The notes under the pieces were generated by a model that was not told the DNA's origin, searched no databases, and saw nothing but the letters and a program-made list of their open reading frames with translations. Shown here piece after piece: positions 55,464-64,000 of a DNA stretch of 64,000 bases; positions within the stretch are counted from its first letter, which is position 1; the number at the start of each line of letters is the position of its first letter. Source of the stretch: Paraburkholderia phosphatilytica (GTDB lineage Bacteria > Pseudomonadota > Gammaproteobacteria > Burkholderiales > Burkholderiaceae); assembly GCF_003443895.1 (NCBI RefSeq), contig NZ_QQOA01000018.1, positions 1-64,000 on the forward strand, given 5' to 3'. The position numbers were made by a program, and so were the translations under genes.

Positions 55464-56450
55464 ATGCTTTCCGAGTTCTCGCTGATCGACCGGTACTTCG
55501 GCCGCCGCGCCGCACTGAGTCCGCGCGCGGCGCTCGGAATCGGCGACGACTGCGCGCTGCTTGCGCCGCCGCCCGGCGAGATGCTCGCCATTTCCACGGA
55601 CATGCTGGTGGAAAGCCGGCATTTCCTGCCCGACGTCGACGCCCGCGCGCTCGGTCACAAAACGCTCGCCGTGAACCTGTCCGACCTCGCCGCGATGGGC
55701 GCGAAGCCGCTCGCGTTCACGCTCGCGGTCGCGTTGCCGCGCGCGGACGAAGCGTGGCTCGCCGGGTTCGCGGACGGCCTCTTCGAACTCGCGGACCGTC
55801 ACGGCTGCGAACTGATCGGCGGCGATACCACGGCCGGTCCGCTGAACCTGTGCCCGACCGTGTTCGGCACCGTGCCGCTCGCGCACGCATTGCGGCGCGA
55901 TGCCGCGCAGCCCGGCGACGACATCTGGATTTCCGGCACACTCGGCGATGCGCGCGCAGGGCTCGGCGTGTTGCGCGGCGAGTGGACGGTGAGCGAACCC
56001 GACGCCGCGAGCTTTCGCCGCGCGCTCGAATGGCCGGAGCCGCGCGTCGCGCTCGGTCTCGCGCTGCGCGGCATCGCGCGTGCTGCGCTCGACATTTCCG
56101 ACGGTCTCGCGGGCGACCTGATGCACATCCTCGAACGCTCGCGCATGCACGCGATCGTCGATGTCGATGCGGTGCCGCGTTCGGCCGCGCTCAAACGGCT
56201 GCCCGCCGACGTGCAACGGCGCTGCACGCTCGCGGGCGGCGACGATTACGAACTGTGCTTCACCGCGCCCGCGAACCAGCGCGACGCGGTCGAATCGGCG
56301 GGTCACGAGGCGGCTGTCGCCGTGACCCGCGTCGGTACAATAGCGGCACCACCAGCCGGCCACGACGCGCCGGCCATTCACTGGCGCGACGCGAACGGCG
56401 CGCCGCTCACGTTGACGTTGCAAGGCTTCGACCACTTTCATGCAGACTGA
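55464..56450 (+). CDS. thiL: Thiamine-monophosphate kinase
   Basis: 328 residues. ThiL forms thiamine diphosphate. The AIR-synthase-like fold shows LGIGDDCALLAPP, STDMLVESRHFLPD, GGDTTAGP, ALDISDGLAGDL and AGGDDYELCFTAP, which are metal and nucleotide sites. The last 11 bases overlap pgpA, the order thiL-pgpA known in many Proteobacteria. No thiamine riboswitch was recognised upstream. Confidence 0.96.
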   Translation: MLSEFSLIDRYFGRRAALSPRAALGIGDDCALLAPPPGEMLAISTDMLVESRHFLPDVDARALGHKTLAVNLSDLAAMGAKPLAFTLAVALPRADEAWLAGFADGLFELADRHGCELIGGDTTAGPLNLCPTVFGTVPLAHALRRDAAQPGDDIWISGTLGDARAGLGVLRGEWTVSEPDAASFRRALEWPEPRVALGLALRGIARAALDISDGLAGDLMHILERSRMHAIVDVDAVPRSAALKRLPADVQRRCTLAGGDDYELCFTAPANQRDAVESAGHEAAVAVTRVGTIAAPPAGHDAPAIHWRDANGAPLTLTLQGFDHFHAD

Positions 56451-56991
56451 ACCTCCGCTCGGCACGACCGACACCGTCGCCGGCGGTCCCAATCCGCCGC
56501 CGCCGAGGCCGCGCCGCGTCACTTCGCGCTTCATGGTCTCGCACCCGTGGCACATGCTGTCGCTCGGCTTCGGCAGCGGCCTGTCGCCCACCGCGCCGGG
56601 CACGGTCGGCACGCTGTTCGCATGGGCGTCGTTCGCAGCGCTCAGCCAGTATCTGACGGTGATCGACTGGGCGATCCTGATCGTCGTCGGTTTCTTCGGC
56701 GGAATCGGCATCACCGGTTTCACCGCGAAGAAGCTCGCGATCGAAGATCCGTCGTCGATCGTGTGGGACGAGATCGTCGCGTTCTGGCTCGTGCTGCTGA
56801 TGATCACGCCTGTCAGCTTCGTCGGCCAGCTGTGGGCGTTCATCCTGTTCCGCTTCTTCGACATGGTGAAGCCGCCGCCCATCCGCTATTTCGACCGGCA
56901 ACTGAAAGGCGGCTTTGGCATCATGTTCGACGACCTGGTCGCCGCGTTCTTCACGCTGCTCGTGATCGCGCTCTGGCGCATGGCCTACTGA
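56440..56991 (+). CDS. pgpA: Phosphatidylglycerophosphatase A
   Basis: 183 residues with about four hydrophobic segments. PgpA dephosphorylates phosphatidylglycerophosphate in phospholipid synthesis. The conserved GFGSGLSPTAPGTVGTLFAW, EDPSSIVWDE and FFRFFDMVKPPPIRYFD are present. The start overlaps thiL, suggesting coupled translation. The first 30 residues are Pro-rich. Confidence 0.95.
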   Translation: MQTEPPLGTTDTVAGGPNPPPPRPRRVTSRFMVSHPWHMLSLGFGSGLSPTAPGTVGTLFAWASFAALSQYLTVIDWAILIVVGFFGGIGITGFTAKKLAIEDPSSIVWDEIVAFWLVLLMITPVSFVGQLWAFILFRFFDMVKPPPIRYFDRQLKGGFGIMFDDLVAAFFTLLVIALWRMAY

Positions 56992-57079
56992 GCAACTTAC
57001 TGAGCAACACACGCCGGCCGCACCGGCGCCGCCACGCGGCGCACGCTTCGCGCCGGCTTCTTTTCCACAGACATTACGC

Positions 57080-57580
57080 ATGGCTACCGATTCCGTCGTT
57101 CACCAGCTCGCGATCCGCGTCGGCAACAAGTTGCGCGACGAACGTCTGATGCTCGCGACCGCCGAGTCCTGCACCGGCGGCATGGTCGCGACGGCCATCA
57201 CGGATATTTCCGGCAGCAGCGGCTGGTTCGAACGCGGCTTCGTCACCTACTCGAACCAGGCGAAGACCGAGATGATCGGCGTGCCATCCGACTTGATCGA
57301 ACGCTACGGCGCGGTCAGCGAACCGGTGGCCCGCGCGATGGCCGAGGGTGCGCTGCGCAACAGTCGCGCGCAGATCTCGGTGGCGATCACCGGCGTCGCG
57401 GGGCCCGGCGGCGGAACGGAAACGAAGCCGGTCGGCATGGTGTCGTTCAGCTGGAGCAACCGGCTGCAGACGAAGGTCGAGACGATCGTGTTCAAGGGCG
57501 ATCGCGAGAAGATCCGCACTCAGGCGGCCGCGCATGCGCTGCGCGGCGTGCTCGCGATGCTCGAGCAACGCGAGCATTGA
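57080..57580 (+). CDS. pncC: Nicotinamide-nucleotide amidohydrolase (CinA C-terminal family)
   Basis: 166 residues, a stand-alone CinA C-terminal domain. It deamidates NMN to NaMN in NAD recycling. TAESCTGGMVATAITDISGSS with the nucleophilic serine, VTYSNQAKTEMIGV and AITGVAGPGGGTETKPVG are typical. It follows pgpA by about 90 bases and precedes the cupin gene by seven. Confidence 0.94.
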   Translation: MATDSVVHQLAIRVGNKLRDERLMLATAESCTGGMVATAITDISGSSGWFERGFVTYSNQAKTEMIGVPSDLIERYGAVSEPVARAMAEGALRNSRAQISVAITGVAGPGGGTETKPVGMVSFSWSNRLQTKVETIVFKGDREKIRTQAAAHALRGVLAMLEQREH

Positions 57581-57587
57581 GCTGGGC

Positions 57588-58148
57588 ATGCAAGCGATGC
57601 AACGCGCCTCCGCCTCGTCGAATACAGAAGAAGCGCGCGATGCGCTGATCCGCCGCTTCGAGTTGCAGCCGCATCCGGAAGGTGGCTACTACCGCGAAAC
57701 GTATCGCGCACAGCAGCGCGTATCGCGCGAATCGTCAGCCAGTAGCGGCGCTCGCGATTACGCGGCATCGACAGCGATCTACTACCTGCTCTGCGACGGC
57801 GCGCATTCCGCGTGGCATCGCATCCGTTCGGACGAGATCTGGCATTTTTACGCGGGCGCGGCGCTGAACGTGTACGTGCTGAACGAGGATGGCAGCGTCA
57901 CCACGCATCGTCTCGGCGATGCGCTCGTCGACCACGATGCGGCCTTTCAGGCGGTGGTGGAAGCCGGCGCGTGGTTCGCGGCGGAGTGTGCAGACCCGGC
58001 AACGTATGCGCTTGTCGGCTGCACGGTGGCGCCGGGGTTCGAGTTCAGCGAGTTCGAACTGGCGGATGTGGACGCGCTGCTCGCGCGGTATCCGGCGCAT
58101 CGCGAACTGATCGCGCGGCTCGGGCCGATCAAACCATCCGGCAGCTAG
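57588..58148 (+). CDS. Cupin domain-containing protein (DUF985)
   Basis: 186 residues. The RmlC-like cupin is shown by HPEGGYYRETYRA, IYYLLCDGAHSAWHRIRSDEIWHFYAG and GCTVAPGFEFSEFEL, the standard DUF985 pattern. His/Glu residues in HRIRSDEIWHF could bind a metal. The function is unknown; some relatives are proposed sugar epimerases. The ATG at 57588 lies seven bases after pncC; a second ATG three codons later is possible. Confidence 0.87.
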   Translation: MQAMQRASASSNTEEARDALIRRFELQPHPEGGYYRETYRAQQRVSRESSASSGARDYAASTAIYYLLCDGAHSAWHRIRSDEIWHFYAGAALNVYVLNEDGSVTTHRLGDALVDHDAAFQAVVEAGAWFAAECADPATYALVGCTVAPGFEFSEFELADVDALLARYPAHRELIARLGPIKPSGS

Positions 58149-58211
58149 AGCCACGCTTCACGACCAAACAACCAGTGACGCAAGCAACGCGCTCGCGCCA
58201 CCCGTCACGCT

Positions 58212-59027
58212 TCATCGATACGCGTTGATCCTGTCGCGCGTCTCTTCCGCGGCGCGCGCCGCCGCCTGCGCGAAGTCCTCGCCCTTGCCCGCGTACAGGA
58301 TCGCGCGCGACGAGTTGATCATCATCCCCGTGCCGTTCGCCGTGCGGCCCGCTTTCACGGTCGCTTCGACGTCGCCGCCCTGCGCGCCGATGCCGGGAAT
58401 CAGGAGCGGCATGTCGCCGACGATCCCACGCACGATTTCGATTTCCTTCGGGAACGTCGCACCGACGACGAGACCCAGCTGACCGCTCGCGTTCCACTTG
58501 TCCGCGGCGAGCTGCGCCACCGTCTGATACAGCGGACGGCCGCCCACATCGAGGAACTGCAGATCGGAGCCGCCCGGATTCGACGTGCGGCACAGCACGA
58601 TCACGCCTTTGCCCGCATGCGCGAGATACGGCTCGATCGAGTCGAAGCCCATGTACGGGTTCACCGTCACCGCATCGGCACGATAGCGCTCGAATGCTTC
58701 GCGCGCGTATTGCTCGGCCGTGCTGCCGATATCGCCGCGCTTTGCATCGAGAATCACCGGCAGGCCTGGATGCGCGGTATGGACGTGCGCGATCAGCTGT
58801 TCGAGCTGATCTTCCGCGCGATGCGCGGCGAAGTACGCGATCTGCGGCTTGAACGCGGAAGCATAGGGCGCGGTCGCATCGACGATCTGCCGGCAGAACT
58901 CGAAGATCGCGTCGGCGCGATTCGCGAGCACGGCGGGAAACTTGCTGGGTTCGGGGTCGAGGCCGACGCACAGCAGCGACTGCGTGCGTTGCCAGGCATC
59001 GTTGAGCGTCTGGATGAAAGAGGACAT
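58212..59027 (-). CDS. pyrF: Orotidine-5'-phosphate decarboxylase (subfamily 2)
   Basis: 271 residues, the longer PyrF subfamily. It decarboxylates OMP to UMP. The catalytic Lys-Asp array lies in VILDAKRGDIGSTAEQYA. LCVGLDPEPSKFP and MLLIPGIGAQGGD-like segments complete the barrel. The ATG at 59027 starts MSSFIQTLNDAW, the family N-terminus. It is convergent with the cupin gene. Confidence 0.95.
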   Translation of the reverse strand: MSSFIQTLNDAWQRTQSLLCVGLDPEPSKFPAVLANRADAIFEFCRQIVDATAPYASAFKPQIAYFAAHRAEDQLEQLIAHVHTAHPGLPVILDAKRGDIGSTAEQYAREAFERYRADAVTVNPYMGFDSIEPYLAHAGKGVIVLCRTSNPGGSDLQFLDVGGRPLYQTVAQLAADKWNASGQLGLVVGATFPKEIEIVRGIVGDMPLLIPGIGAQGGDVEATVKAGRTANGTGMMINSSRAILYAGKGEDFAQAAARAAEETRDRINAYR

Positions 59028-59112
59028 GGGAAGACTCGCAGCACGACGGTGACGAAAGATGGCGCGCGCGTATTGTACCCGCCGTACCCGCGTACCTCGG
59101 CCCAAGCCCCCT

Positions 59113-60165
59113 CTACCGCCGCGCGCCGCGCCCGCCCGCCATCGCGCGCATCCCCGTGCGCTCCACCGTGAAGCGGAATTCGCGCGACAGCCGCTCGCCG
59201 CGCGCGAGCACCGTCATGCCATGCTCGGCGCCGCCGCCTTCGAGATTCAGCGCATTGATCGGATGATCGACCGGCTCGAAGCAGAAGAAGTCCTGCTGCG
59301 GCGGCGTGTACAGGATGTAGTGATCCGCGCTCGACGCAATGGTCAGCGACAGGCGGCGCTTCGGCCACACCACCGCGGCCTGTCCGCTCCAGCCGGTGAA
59401 CGCATGATTCACCATCGCATCGGGCAACGGATACGCAACGCCGAACTGCCACGCGGGCGGCGCGGACACATGGCGGGTGGGCAGCCAGTCGTCGCCCGAG
59501 AGCCACAGACCACCCGCCGCGGCGGACAAGCGCGTGTCCGCATCGCGCACGAGAAACGGATGCAGCCCGAGGCCGAACGGCAATGCATCGCGGCCCGTGT
59601 TCTCGATGTCGAGCGCCACGGTGAGCGTCGCGTCGTCGATCGTATAGCGCTGCGTCGCGCGGAATGCGTAGGGTTTGCCGTCGCGATGATCGAGCGTCAA
59701 CCGCACCGACTCCTTCTCGGCCTCGTCGACCTTCCAGCGCGCGAGCCAGCCATCGCCATGCAGCGGCAGCGGCTCAGCCGGACGGTTGAGCGGCACCGCG
59801 ATCGAGCGGCCGCGAAACTCGAAGCGTCCGCCGCCGATCCGGTTCGAATACGGCAGCAGCGGATAGCACGCGAGTTCGTTCGGATCGGTATCCAGCGATA
59901 CGTTGCGGCAGCGCCGGAAGATCGGCACCGGGCCATGCTCGCCGCGCCAGTCGAAGCGCGTGATACCGCCGCCCAGCGCCGGCGCGAGGTCGAGTCGCAG
60001 ATGTGCGTTGGCGAGCGTGACGCAGGCCACTTCGCTGATGCTCGACGCACCGATCGCCACGGCGGACGTGCTGGGCCCCGGTCTCACCGGAGGGTGCACG
60101 GCGGCTTCGAGCCGGGCGCGTCGCGTCTGCGACGGCGAAGGTACGGCAGAATTCGCGGCAGTCAT
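59113..60165 (-). CDS. Aldose 1-epimerase (mutarotase) family protein
   Basis: 350 residues. The beta-sandwich is shown by LACYPLLPYSNRIGGGRFEFRG, LPLHGDGWLARW (substrate histidine) and GLGLHPFLVRDADTRL, with the base in FFCFEPVDHPINAL. It would interconvert sugar anomers, here plausibly arabinose or galactose, for the oxidative path encoded just upstream. The first 35 residues are low complexity, and a start nearer VAIGASS cannot be excluded. Confidence 0.87.
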   Translation of the reverse strand: MTAANSAVPSPSQTRRARLEAAVHPPVRPGPSTSAVAIGASSISEVACVTLANAHLRLDLAPALGGGITRFDWRGEHGPVPIFRRCRNVSLDTDPNELACYPLLPYSNRIGGGRFEFRGRSIAVPLNRPAEPLPLHGDGWLARWKVDEAEKESVRLTLDHRDGKPYAFRATQRYTIDDATLTVALDIENTGRDALPFGLGLHPFLVRDADTRLSAAAGGLWLSGDDWLPTRHVSAPPAWQFGVAYPLPDAMVNHAFTGWSGQAAVVWPKRRLSLTIASSADHYILYTPPQQDFFCFEPVDHPINALNLEGGGAEHGMTVLARGERLSREFRFTVERTGMRAMAGGRGARR

Positions 60166-60348
60166 ATCAGGCTCCTTCGAGAGGCTGGCGCCGCTGCCGT
60201 CCTGGCCGGCGGACGCTGTATCGGCGGCAATCCGAAACCGCTGAACATGCCGGCTTCCGGTCGACGCCTCTGTATCGTTGTCGCGTACTGCGTACTGCTC
60301 ACTGCTTCCTGCATCGGTCTACGGATTCATGCGCCGCACTCGAGCGCA

Positions 60349-61248
60349 TCAGCGCGGCGTGCCTTCAAAAAGCGCCTCAGCCAGACCACGCCGTGCCGTC
60401 GCGGCAACGAACACACCGCCCGCGTGCGGATCGTCCGCGAGCGCCGCCGCATCGAGATCAACGCGCGCGCTCGTCACGTACAGCGTGTCGAGTTCCGGGC
60501 CGCCAAACGCCACGCAGCTCGGCTGCGCAGTCGGCACCTGCACGCGTTCCGTTTCGACGCCGTCCGGCCCGTAGCGCACCACGCGCCGGCCGCCCCACTG
60601 CGCGTTCCACACGCCGCCGTCCGCATCGACGGTCGAACCGTCGGGCTCGCCGCGCGCGTCCGTCAATCGCGTGAACACACGATCGTTCGCGATACGGCCT
60701 GCGTCGTCGACACCGTAATCGCACACGCGAATCTCGCGCGTCGGCGAATCGCAGTAGACCATCGTCGCGCCGTCCGGGCTGAACCCGATGCTGTTCGCGA
60801 TCGCCGGCGCCGGCAGCGGCAGCCGTTCCAGCGACAGATCGCGATTGAGCCGGTAGAAGCCGCCGATCGGCCGCACGGGCGCGCCTTCATCTTTCGTGCC
60901 GAACACGAAGCGCCCCTGACGGTCGCAACGGCCGTCGTTGGTGCGCGTGTTCAGGCCCGGTTCGACGTCGACGATGCGCCGCACGTCGCCGGTCTCGAGA
61001 TTGAAGAACGCCAGTTGCGAGGCAAGACCGAGTAAAAGGTAGGTCGGATCGGCGCAAAGCGCAAAGGTCGCGAGCCGCTCGGGCATCTCCCACGCGTGGC
61101 TTTGCTGCACACGCGGGTCATAACGCCACAGGCGTTTGCCTTCGATATCGACCCAGTAGAAACGGCCCGTGCGCGCGCACCACGTCGCGCCTTCGCCGAG
61201 CGCGCACTGCGCATCGATCAGCAGCGTTGCATCGGAATTCCGGCTCAT
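60349..61248 (-). CDS. SMP-30/gluconolactonase family protein
   Basis: 299 residues, a six-bladed propeller lactonase. Metal-ligand motifs are LGEGATWCARTGRFYWVDIEG near the N-terminus, LNTRTNDGRCDRQGRFVFG in the middle and ANSIGFSPDGATMVYCDS later. Position in this operon suggests L-arabinolactone or galactonolactone hydrolysis. Its start overlaps the SDR stop as ATGA, indicating coupling. Confidence 0.9.
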   Translation of the reverse strand: MSRNSDATLLIDAQCALGEGATWCARTGRFYWVDIEGKRLWRYDPRVQQSHAWEMPERLATFALCADPTYLLLGLASQLAFFNLETGDVRRIVDVEPGLNTRTNDGRCDRQGRFVFGTKDEGAPVRPIGGFYRLNRDLSLERLPLPAPAIANSIGFSPDGATMVYCDSPTREIRVCDYGVDDAGRIANDRVFTRLTDARGEPDGSTVDADGGVWNAQWGGRRVVRYGPDGVETERVQVPTAQPSCVAFGGPELDTLYVTSARVDLDAAALADDPHAGGVFVAATARRGLAEALFEGTPR

Positions 61249-62045
61249 GCCCAGCCTCCGTCGACGATGATGTCCTGCGCGGTGATCATCCTGCTATCGT
61301 CCGCGGCAAGGAACAGCGCCATGCGCGCGAGGTCCGCGGGCATCAGCTCCGCGTCGATGCACTGCCCTTCCTTCAAGCGCTGCCGGCCCACGTCGTCGAG
61401 CCACAACCGGCGCTGCTTCTCGGTCATCACCCAGCCCGGCACCAGCGTGTTCACGCGGATGTTGAACGGACCGAGATCGCGCGCGAGGCCGCGCGTCAGA
61501 CCCTGCACCGCGGCTTTCGACATCGTGTAGACGGGGAAATTGCCCTGCTTCAGCATCCAGCTGATCGAGCCGAGGTTGATGATCGCGCCGGCGCGCGCAG
61601 CCTTCATGTCTTCGATCACCGCCTGCGCGACGAAGAACTGGTGCCGGATGTTGACCGCGATGCCTTTTTCGAACGACTCGGGCGTGACGTCCTCGATCGC
61701 GTGGCGCACGTCGTTCGCCGCGTTGTTAACGAGCACCTGCACCGGGCCGAGCGCGGCTTTCACGTCCGCGACGCCTTTCTTCAGCGCATCGAGATCCGTG
61801 AGGTCGCACGGCACGAAGAGCGGCTTGTGGCGCGCGTCGCCGAGTTCATCGGCCAGCGCCTCGCCGGCGCTCGTGTCGATATCGAAGAACGCGACACGTG
61901 CGCCCTGCGCCGCGAAATGCTCGACGAACGATGCGCCGATGCCGGTCGCGCCGCCCGAGATCAGCACGGTGCGGTCGGTCAGGCTCGGATACCGCGCGTA
62001 GGCATCGTGCCCGTGCGCGGCGTTCGGATTGGCTGGAAACGACAT
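61245..62045 (-). CDS. Short-chain dehydrogenase, probable sugar 1-dehydrogenase
   Basis: 266 residues. The cofactor glycine motif is ISGGATGIGASFVE, the catalytic triad is Ser (INLGSISW) and YxxxK (YTMSK), and NNAAND is present. DIDTSAGEAL after the second strand favours NAD. In this operon it likely oxidises L-arabinose or a related aldose to the lactone, which the SMP-30 enzyme then opens. A specific substrate is inferred from context only. Confidence 0.88.
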   Translation of the reverse strand: MSFPANPNAAHGHDAYARYPSLTDRTVLISGGATGIGASFVEHFAAQGARVAFFDIDTSAGEALADELGDARHKPLFVPCDLTDLDALKKGVADVKAALGPVQVLVNNAANDVRHAIEDVTPESFEKGIAVNIRHQFFVAQAVIEDMKAARAGAIINLGSISWMLKQGNFPVYTMSKAAVQGLTRGLARDLGPFNIRVNTLVPGWVMTEKQRRLWLDDVGRQRLKEGQCIDAELMPADLARMALFLAADDSRMITAQDIIVDGGWA

Positions 62046-62137
62046 CGCAAGCTCCTTGTTTCGTCACAGGCTGCGACCGGAGCCAGAGTTGGCGAAATAG
62101 GCTCCAGCCCGGTCGCGCGCAATCGATCAGGTCAGAC

Positions 62138-63154
62138 TCAGTCGCGTGCGCCGCGGTTCTTCAACTGGTCGAGCAGCACCGCGGCGAGCAGGATCGCGCC
62201 GCGCACGAGATACTGGTAGAACGCGTCGATGTTGAGCAGGTTCATCACGTTCTCGACCGTGCCCATGATCAGCACGCCGATCACCACACCCGAGATCGTC
62301 GCGCGGCCGCCCATCAGCGACACGCCGCCCAGCACGCACGCCGAGATCACGTTCAGCTCGAAGCCTTCGGCCGCGTTCGGCTGGCCCGACGTGATCCGCG
62401 AAGCGAGGATCACGCCCGCGAGCGCCGTGACCGCGCCCTGGATCAGGAAGATCAGCACGCGGGTGCGTTCCACGTTGATACCGGCCAGGCGCGACGCCTC
62501 CGGATTGCCGCCGATCGCGAGCGTGTTGCGCCCGTACACCGTCTGGTTCAGCATCACGCCGAACACGATGAAGCAGAGCAGCGTGACCCAGATCGGCAGC
62601 GACACGCCGAAGAACGACAGGCTGCCGAGCGCGATGAAGGTATCCGACGACACGCCCACCGCCTGGCCGTGCGACACGATGAAGCCGAGGCCGCGCACGA
62701 TTTCCATCGTCGCGAGCGTCGTGATCAGCGCGTTGATGCGCAGATACGCGATCACCGCGCCGTTGACGAAGCCGATCACGCCGCCCGCCACCACCGCCGC
62801 GATGATGGCGATGGCCGTGTTGTTGGTCGCGTTCAGCACCATCGCGCACATCACGCCGGCGAACGCGACGGTCGAGCCGACCGACAGGTCGAAGTCGCGC
62901 GACGCGAGACAGAACATCATCGTGCACGCGACCATGCCGATCTGCGAGATCGACAGCGCGAGGCCGAGCATGTTCTCGATCGAGAAGAAGTGGTCGACCG
63001 TCAGCGACATCGTGATGAACATGATCGCGAAGATCACGATCAGGCTGTACTCGGTGATCTGCTGCCACCACTTCTGCTTGTCGTTGCTTTGCGGAATCAG
63101 CGCCTCCGCCGCGCTCTTCGCGGCTTGCTGCGCGAGGTTTTCTCTGGCTTGCAT
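62138..63154 (-). CDS. araH: L-arabinose ABC transporter permease AraH
   Basis: 338 residues with about nine to ten hydrophobic segments, the ribose/arabinose permease family. The conserved RDFDLSVGSTVAFAGV, LAIGGNPEASRLAGI and LGGVSLMGGRATISG stretches are clear. It pairs with the AraG ATPase just upstream. The araF binding-protein gene is not in the window and may lie beyond the right edge. Confidence 0.9.
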   Translation of the reverse strand: MQARENLAQQAAKSAAEALIPQSNDKQKWWQQITEYSLIVIFAIMFITMSLTVDHFFSIENMLGLALSISQIGMVACTMMFCLASRDFDLSVGSTVAFAGVMCAMVLNATNNTAIAIIAAVVAGGVIGFVNGAVIAYLRINALITTLATMEIVRGLGFIVSHGQAVGVSSDTFIALGSLSFFGVSLPIWVTLLCFIVFGVMLNQTVYGRNTLAIGGNPEASRLAGINVERTRVLIFLIQGAVTALAGVILASRITSGQPNAAEGFELNVISACVLGGVSLMGGRATISGVVIGVLIMGTVENVMNLLNIDAFYQYLVRGAILLAAVLLDQLKNRGARD

Positions 63155-63196
63155 TTCGTCACTCCCCCCGTTGTCGACGGGTACAGGCTGTGTGGA

Positions 63197-64000
63197 TCAG
63201 GCCGCCTCAGCGGTCGTACTCGATTCGGGCAACGCGAGGCCCAGCACCGACTGCTCGTTCGCCTCGCTGCGTTTCAGTTCGCCGGAAATACGTCCCTGCC
63301 GCATCACGACGATGCGATCGGAGACGCCGAGCACTTCCGGCAGTTCCGACGAAATCATCACGATCGCGCAGCCGCGTTCCGCGAGCTGGTAAATCACGTT
63401 GTAGATCTCGTGCTTCGCGCCGACGTCGATGCCGCGCGTCGGTTCGTCGAGAATCACGACCTTCAGGTCCGGCTCGGCGAGCCAGCGCGACAGAATCGCC
63501 TTCTGCTGGTTGCCGCCCGACAGAAAGCGGATCTTCTGGCGGCGGCTCGGCGTCTTGATCTTCAGCAGCTTGATGAAGCTGTCGGCCGTCTCCGCTTCCT
63601 TCTTGCGGTTCAAGAACAGCCCCGCGCGCAGATAGTGCCGGCGGCAGCTGATATTGATGTTCTCCGACACCGTCGCCATCGCGACGATGCCTTCTTCCTT
63701 GCGGTCTTCGGGACACAGCACGATGCCGCGGCTGATCGCCTCGCCCGCGCTGCGCACCTTGATCGACGCGCCGTCGAGCGAAATCTCGCCGCCCTTCTTC
63801 TTGCGCGTGCCGTAGATCAGGTGCATCAGCTCGCTGCGGCCCGCGCCAACCAGACCGAAGAAGCCGACGATCTCGCCCTTGCGCACCTCGAAGCTCGCGG
63901 GCGCCTTCAGCGGATGGCCTTCGACGTTGCGCACCGCGAGGCGCACTTCGCCCGCCTTGCGCGGCTGGTAGTTGTAGATGTCCGAAATCTCGCGGCCCAC
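63197..64000 (-). CDS. araG: L-arabinose ABC transporter ATP-binding protein AraG, C-terminal part
   Basis: The last 267 codons of a two-domain sugar ABC ATPase; the 5' half lies past the right edge. The visible part covers the end of the first and all of the second nucleotide-binding domain. VGRE.SDIYNYQPR and EVRKGEIVGFFGLVGAGRSEL resemble E. coli AraG, and the signature LSGGNQQKAILSRWL and Walker B VVILDEPTRGIDVGAKHEIYN are present. It ends 42 bases before araH. Confidence 0.92.
   Translation of the reverse strand: MGREISDIYNYQPRKAGEVRLAVRNVEGHPLKAPASFEVRKGEIVGFFGLVGAGRSELMHLIYGTRKKKGGEISLDGASIKVRSAGEAISRGIVLCPEDRKEEGIVAMATVSENINISCRRHYLRAGLFLNRKKEAETADSFIKLLKIKTPSRRQKIRFLSGGNQQKAILSRWLAEPDLKVVILDEPTRGIDVGAKHEIYNVIYQLAERGCAIVMISSELPEVLGVSDRIVVMRQGRISGELKRSEANEQSVLGLALPESSTTAEAA

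Overview
The window reads as a stretch of the main chromosome of a betaproteobacterium of the order Burkholderiales, most likely Burkholderia sensu lato (a Paraburkholderia-, Trinickia- or Burkholderia-type genome). The base composition is high GC, the coding strands are tightly packed, and several runs match the conserved chromosome-1 order known in that group: dusB-fis-purH-ruvC-ruvA-ruvB, and fur facing bamE-dapB-exbB-exbD-leuS-lptE-holA-proA-hemJ. The species call is an inference. No phage, insertion sequence, CRISPR array, tRNA or rRNA was seen.

Layout. 1-7.4 kb: start of pntA, a Nudix hydrolase overlapping mnmA, a membrane-anchored FMN glutamate-synthase-like protein, a GST, pepP and a UbiH-type hydroxylase. 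7.6-13 kb: dusB-fis, purH and the ruvCAB resolvasome. 13-18.4 kb: tyrS-dtd-phosphatase, anmK, erpA and rplM-rpsI. 18.4-23.2 kb: a strong candidate small RNA, an OsmC protein, the RNase P RNA (rnpB), a DUF3025 gene, pyrC and a class II glutamine amidotransferase. 23.2-29.3 kb: gltL, gltI, gdhA, a LysR regulator and purB. The glutamate transporter here has no permease genes. 29.3-35.4 kb: gntK, gntP and eda-edd, divergent from hexR, an Entner-Doudoroff module with two matching operator-like sites. 35.5-45.5 kb: the hemJ-to-fur envelope and housekeeping block. 45.7-52.6 kb: gapA, tkt, speE preceded by a tiny arginine-rich ORF, a VOC protein, rsmE, and a barstar/barnase-type pair. 52.6-59 kb: a second candidate small RNA, maeB, thiL-pgpA, pncC, a cupin and pyrF. 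59-64 kb: an L-arabinose-type uptake and oxidation operon (araG-araH-SDR-SMP30-mutarotase).

How the genes work together. Much of the window is core metabolism and information processing: purines (purH, purB), pyrimidines (pyrC, pyrF), tRNA modification and charging (mnmA, dusB, tyrS, leuS, dtd), ribosome (rplM, rpsI, rsmE), and DNA repair and replication (ruvCAB, holA). The sugar-acid genes form a coherent unit: GntP imports gluconate, GntK phosphorylates it, Edd and Eda cleave 6-phosphogluconate to pyruvate and glyceraldehyde-3-phosphate, and HexR reads the KDPG intermediate. gapA and tkt continue that flow.

The least expected items are two promoter-hairpin-terminator units without reading frames (18.7-18.8 kb and 52.75-52.93 kb, each with a pyrimidine-rich CCUC-type loop), the loss of gltJ and gltK between gltI and gltL, a possible leader peptide at speE, apparently leaderless promoters at pepP and ruvB, and an anchored barnase-like RNase with an extended barstar-like partner.
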